The translations under genes and the position numbers were made by a program. The notes below the pieces were generated by a model. It was not told where the DNA came from, did no database searches, and saw only the letters and a list, made by a program, of their open reading frames with translations. A DNA stretch of 6,244 nt from Thiohalocapsa sp. (GTDB lineage: Bacteria > Pseudomonadota > Gammaproteobacteria > Chromatiales > Chromatiaceae), in contig NZ_JAIFKJ010000516.1 in assembly GCF_019695415.1 (NCBI RefSeq), positions 1 through 6,244 on the forward strand, written 5' to 3'. Shown here piece by piece: positions 4,389 through 6,244 of this stretch; the stretch's first letter is position 1; each line of letters opens with the position of its first letter.

Positions 4389-6019
4389 CAGGCGGCCTGC
4401 TCGGCGAGCCCCGCGCGGCCGACCCGTCCGGCGGTGAAGGTCACCTCCACGCGCGTGCCCTCCCCCGGCTCGCTCTCGATCTCCAACCGGGCACCGATGC
4501 GCCGCGCGCGCTCCTCTAGGATGGACAGGCCGATGTGCTCACCGGGCCGACCGGCAGCCTTACGCCGAGCGCTGAAGCCGACACCGTCGTCCTCAACCAG
4601 CAGCACATAGTTTCCGTCCTGCTCACGGGTCAGCAGGACCCGTACGGTCTGCGCATCGGCGTGCTTGCGCACATTGGTGAGGGTCTCCTGGACGATGCGC
4701 ACCAGCTGCATCTCTTCGGTGGGCGTGACCTCGAACGGCCGGCAGTTGAGCTGCAGCACAGCATGGATGCCCGTTTGCTGGCCAAAGCGGCGGATGAGGT
4801 CCTCCAGGGTGGGGATTAGACCCCGGCGGTCCATGGGAGCGCGGAAGCTGGAGAGCAGCTCCCGCAGCTCCCCATGCGCCTCGTCGATGCCGTTCCTGAT
4901 ACGGCTGAGGTCCGCCCGCGCCTGAGGCGCCACGTCAGCGTCGCGCAGCGTATCGCCGAGCATGCGCACCTGGAGCCTCAGGCTCGCCAAAGTCTGCGCC
5001 AGGGAGTCATGCAGCTCGTGCGCCAGGGAGGCCCGCTCCTCAACGATGGATAGACGCCTAGCCTCGTTGTCCGAGCGGTGCTTGGCGAGCGCGACACCGA
5101 TGTGCTGACCGATGGTGCTGAGGAGATCCAGAATATCCTCGCGCTCGCTGAGCCCCGGGCGGTCCACGAAGATGCTGTAGGCGCCCAGCAGCTCGTCATG
5201 GTGCTTGAGCGGCACAGTCACGACTTCCACCGCGTCGCTCGCGAGCATGCGCCGGCCGTAGACACGGGAGCAATAGCGGAGATCATTGTCACAGACGATC
5301 TCCCCGGGGCAGAGCACGGTGCCGCAAAGACAGAGCTCCACCGGCTGCATGTCCTGTTGGCGCACCAGGTCGTCATCCAGCCCGATGGAGCCCACCAGGC
5401 GCATCTCGCCGTCCGCCGCCACCACGCGCACGGTGGCGGCGCGGCCGTTGACCATCTCTTTCAGGACCCGCAGAAAGTGCAGCAGCAGCTCTTCGAGCGT
5501 ATCGGCACGGGTGATCTCGGCGGCGACGTCGTAGAGGATCTTGAGCGAGGCCGTCTTCTGCGCGAGGCGCTGGGTCTGGCGGGCGACGCGGCTGTCCATG
5601 TCTTCGTAGAGGTCCGTGAGCTCCGCGTTCAGACTACCGATGCCGCGCGCCATGGTTTCGAGCACGCCGACATTGGCCAGCGCCCGGCTCGCACCAGGCT
5701 CGCCCTGGCAGACACGAGAGACGGATTCCTCCAGATTCACCAATGGCTGCAGGAGCTGGGTCTTGAGCCGATGCGCCGTCAGCACGGCTGCGGACAGCCC
5801 CATGGCGAGGAAGGCGAGACAGACGAGCTTGGGCCAGGCGAGTCCAGGCACCGCCATATTCACCAGCAGCAGCACCAGCGCCGCCACCAGGGTCACCGCC
5901 ACACCCAGCAGGGGCGGCAGCAGGCGCGCCGCACGCAGGATCTCAAGGATACGCTGACGGCGGTTATCGGGCTGAAGTCGGGGCTGGAGCGGGGGCTGAA
6001 CGGGCGGCTGGGCGGTCAT
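4388..6019 (-). CDS. narX: NarX-like histidine kinase without periplasmic domain
   Basis: A 543-residue inner-membrane sensor kinase of the HPK7 (NarX/NarQ/DegS-like) class. Order: Gln-Pro repeat tail (3-18); Arg-rich segment; TM1 (about 34-56); a turn of about seven residues; TM2 (about 64-82); HAMP (about 84-138, with LLQPLVNLEESV); a coiled linker (about 138-165); a GAF-like domain (about 166-315) with C230, C232, C237, C243 and C250; HisKA_3 (about 325-392), where H337 in HELHDSL is the phosphorylated residue; and the ATPase domain, with N box QETLTNVRKHA (444-454, N449), DDGVGF (477-482) and HIGL (495-498). The kinase half is very close in pattern to NarX. The roughly 110-residue periplasmic bundle with the nitrate-binding P box is absent, so nitrate sensing in the classical way is not expected; the Cys-bearing GAF region is the likelier input. 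The start is fixed by an in-frame TGA 15 nt upstream, although the ribosome binding site is poor. The gene overlaps the regulator gene by one base. Symbol given for family resemblance only. Confidence 0.87.
   Translation of the reverse strand: MTAQPPVQPPLQPRLQPDNRRQRILEILRAARLLPPLLGVAVTLVAALVLLLVNMAVPGLAWPKLVCLAFLAMGLSAAVLTAHRLKTQLLQPLVNLEESVSRVCQGEPGASRALANVGVLETMARGIGSLNAELTDLYEDMDSRVARQTQRLAQKTASLKILYDVAAEITRADTLEELLLHFLRVLKEMVNGRAATVRVVAADGEMRLVGSIGLDDDLVRQQDMQPVELCLCGTVLCPGEIVCDNDLRYCSRVYGRRMLASDAVEVVTVPLKHHDELLGAYSIFVDRPGLSEREDILDLLSTIGQHIGVALAKHRSDNEARRLSIVEERASLAHELHDSLAQTLASLRLQVRMLGDTLRDADVAPQARADLSRIRNGIDEAHGELRELLSSFRAPMDRRGLIPTLEDLIRRFGQQTGIHAVLQLNCRPFEVTPTEEMQLVRIVQETLTNVRKHADAQTVRVLLTREQDGNYVLLVEDDGVGFSARRKAAGRPGEHIGLSILEERARRIGARLEIESEPGEGTRVEVTFTAGRVGRAGLAEQAA
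5966..6013 (-). repeat. Four 12-nt repeats encoding xQPx units
   Basis: Residues 3-18 of the NarX-like kinase read AQPP, VQPP, LQPR, LQPD. At DNA level these are four imperfect, directly adjacent 12-nt units, each containing GGCTG on the plus strand. The kinase frame is kept because 12 is a multiple of three, so copy number could vary without breaking the gene. The encoded tail is predicted to be cytoplasmic and disordered. Confidence 0.75.
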
Positions 6020-6065
6020 GGCAGGGGCGCTTCACCGCGGACGCGATCCTCTTGATTAACCCTTG

Positions 6066-6074
6066 ACTATAGCA
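6066..6074 (-). promoter_or_regulatory. Possible extended -10 promoter of the kinase operon
   Basis: The minus strand reads TGC followed by TATAGT, an extended -10 element with one mismatch to TATAAT. It ends 46 nt before the kinase ATG, giving a leader of roughly 40 nt. No -35 hexamer is present at the proper distance, which extended -10 promoters can tolerate. Two copies of CTTGA (plus strand 6051-6055 and 6062-6066) lie 11 bp apart over the expected start site. The second copy shares one base with the -10. They could bind a regulator, but no FNR palindrome or NarL heptamer was recognised. Confidence 0.35.
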
Positions 6075-6118
6075 GACCCCGCGACATGCCGGGCGCCGGC
6101 GCGCAGTCGCATCCGGGC

Positions 6119-6149
6119 GTCGCCGGGATACAGCGTCCCAGCCGGCAAC
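6119..6149 (-). terminator. Hairpin after the glycine-zipper gene
   Basis: On the minus strand GTTGCCGG (6149-6142) pairs with CCGGCGAC (6126-6119), eight pairs including one G-U, around a 15-nt loop. It begins 3 nt after the stop codon of the glycine-zipper gene. In the plus-strand sense the same position is a C-A mismatch, so the fold is better in the direction that gene is read. No T-run follows, so a classic intrinsic terminator is not supported; partial termination or 3'-end protection is possible. Confidence 0.35.
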
Positions 6150-6152
6150 GGG

Positions 6153-6244
6153 TCAGCGGCGGTCCTCGTTGCGATCGACCGCATAGCCGATGCCCGCCCC
6201 GACACCTGCACCGATAGGCCCGGCGAGCACGCCGCCGATGGCGG
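6153..6244 (-). CDS. Glycine-zipper protein, C-terminal fragment
   Basis: The right edge of the window cuts this minus-strand gene; the last 30 codons and the stop are visible. The end reads AIGGVLAGPIGAGVGAGIGY followed by AVDRNEDRR and a TGA at 6155-6153. Small residues, mostly Gly, recur every three to four positions across a hydrophobic stretch, which is the glycine-zipper pattern of membrane-associated or outer-membrane lipoprotein-like proteins, and the chain ends in a charged tail. In many such proteins this segment follows a signal peptide or lipobox, which would lie outside the window. It shares the strand with the kinase gene but is separated from it by 133 nt holding a hairpin and a promoter-like element, so it is probably not part of that operon. 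The function is unknown. Confidence 0.7.
   Translation of the reverse strand, partial: AIGGVLAGPIGAGVGAGIGYAVDRNEDRR

Noticed and set aside
3651..4610. Long plus-strand open frames opposite the kinase and regulator genes (also around 5078-6055)
   Set aside because: They are antisense overlaps of clearly recognised genes, rich in His, Gln and Arg as expected from complementing GC-rich codons.
6051..6067. FNR-type site before the kinase gene
   Set aside because: A TTGAT half-site is present but the second half is CCTTGA rather than ATCAA, so the palindrome is missing.

Overview
The window is GC-rich DNA with tightly packed, Shine-Dalgarno-led genes and reads as a chromosomal segment of a gammaproteobacterium. 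The family mix (NarX/NarL-type two-component system, rhodanese, NDUFA9-like protein, RaiA/HPF-type protein) would suit a Chromatiales/Ectothiorhodospiraceae-like sulfur or denitrifying lineage. That placement is an inference from remembered protein families, not from any marker gene. No mobile element, CRISPR array, tRNA or rRNA is visible.

Layout: 1-730 has no convincing gene but several inverted repeats, the last cluster lying in the leader of the next gene. 731-1075 (+) encodes a small HPF/RaiA-family ribosome-associated protein. A compact hairpin separates it from a convergent short-chain dehydrogenase/reductase (1117-1818, -). A 353-nt divergent spacer follows, then an NDUFA9-like NAD(P)-binding atypical SDR (2172-3098, +). 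Facing it is a block of four minus-strand genes. In transcription order these are the C-terminus of a glycine-zipper protein cut by the right edge (6153-6244), a NarX-like sensor kinase (4388-6019), a NarL-like response regulator (3741-4388, sharing one base with the kinase gene) and a single-domain rhodanese (3150-3638).

Functionally, the kinase and regulator form a phosphorelay pair: H337 of the kinase should phosphorylate D52 of the regulator, which binds DNA through a NarL-type helix-turn-helix. The rhodanese lies 102 nt downstream on the same strand and may be co-transcribed or have its own promoter. The other genes look like separate housekeeping or redox units with no clear link to the pair.

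Most notable: (1) the NarX-like kinase has its two membrane helices almost back to back, so the periplasmic nitrate-sensing domain of classical NarX is missing, while its cytoplasmic GAF-like region carries five closely spaced cysteines; (2) the SDR has Val where the catalytic Tyr should be and Thr at the catalytic Ser position; (3) the kinase N-terminus is four copies of a four-residue Gln-Pro repeat encoded by 12-nt DNA repeats; (4) the leader of the HPF-like gene holds mutually exclusive inverted repeats. I did not find a clearly new multi-gene system; most of the window is ordinary accessory or housekeeping content.
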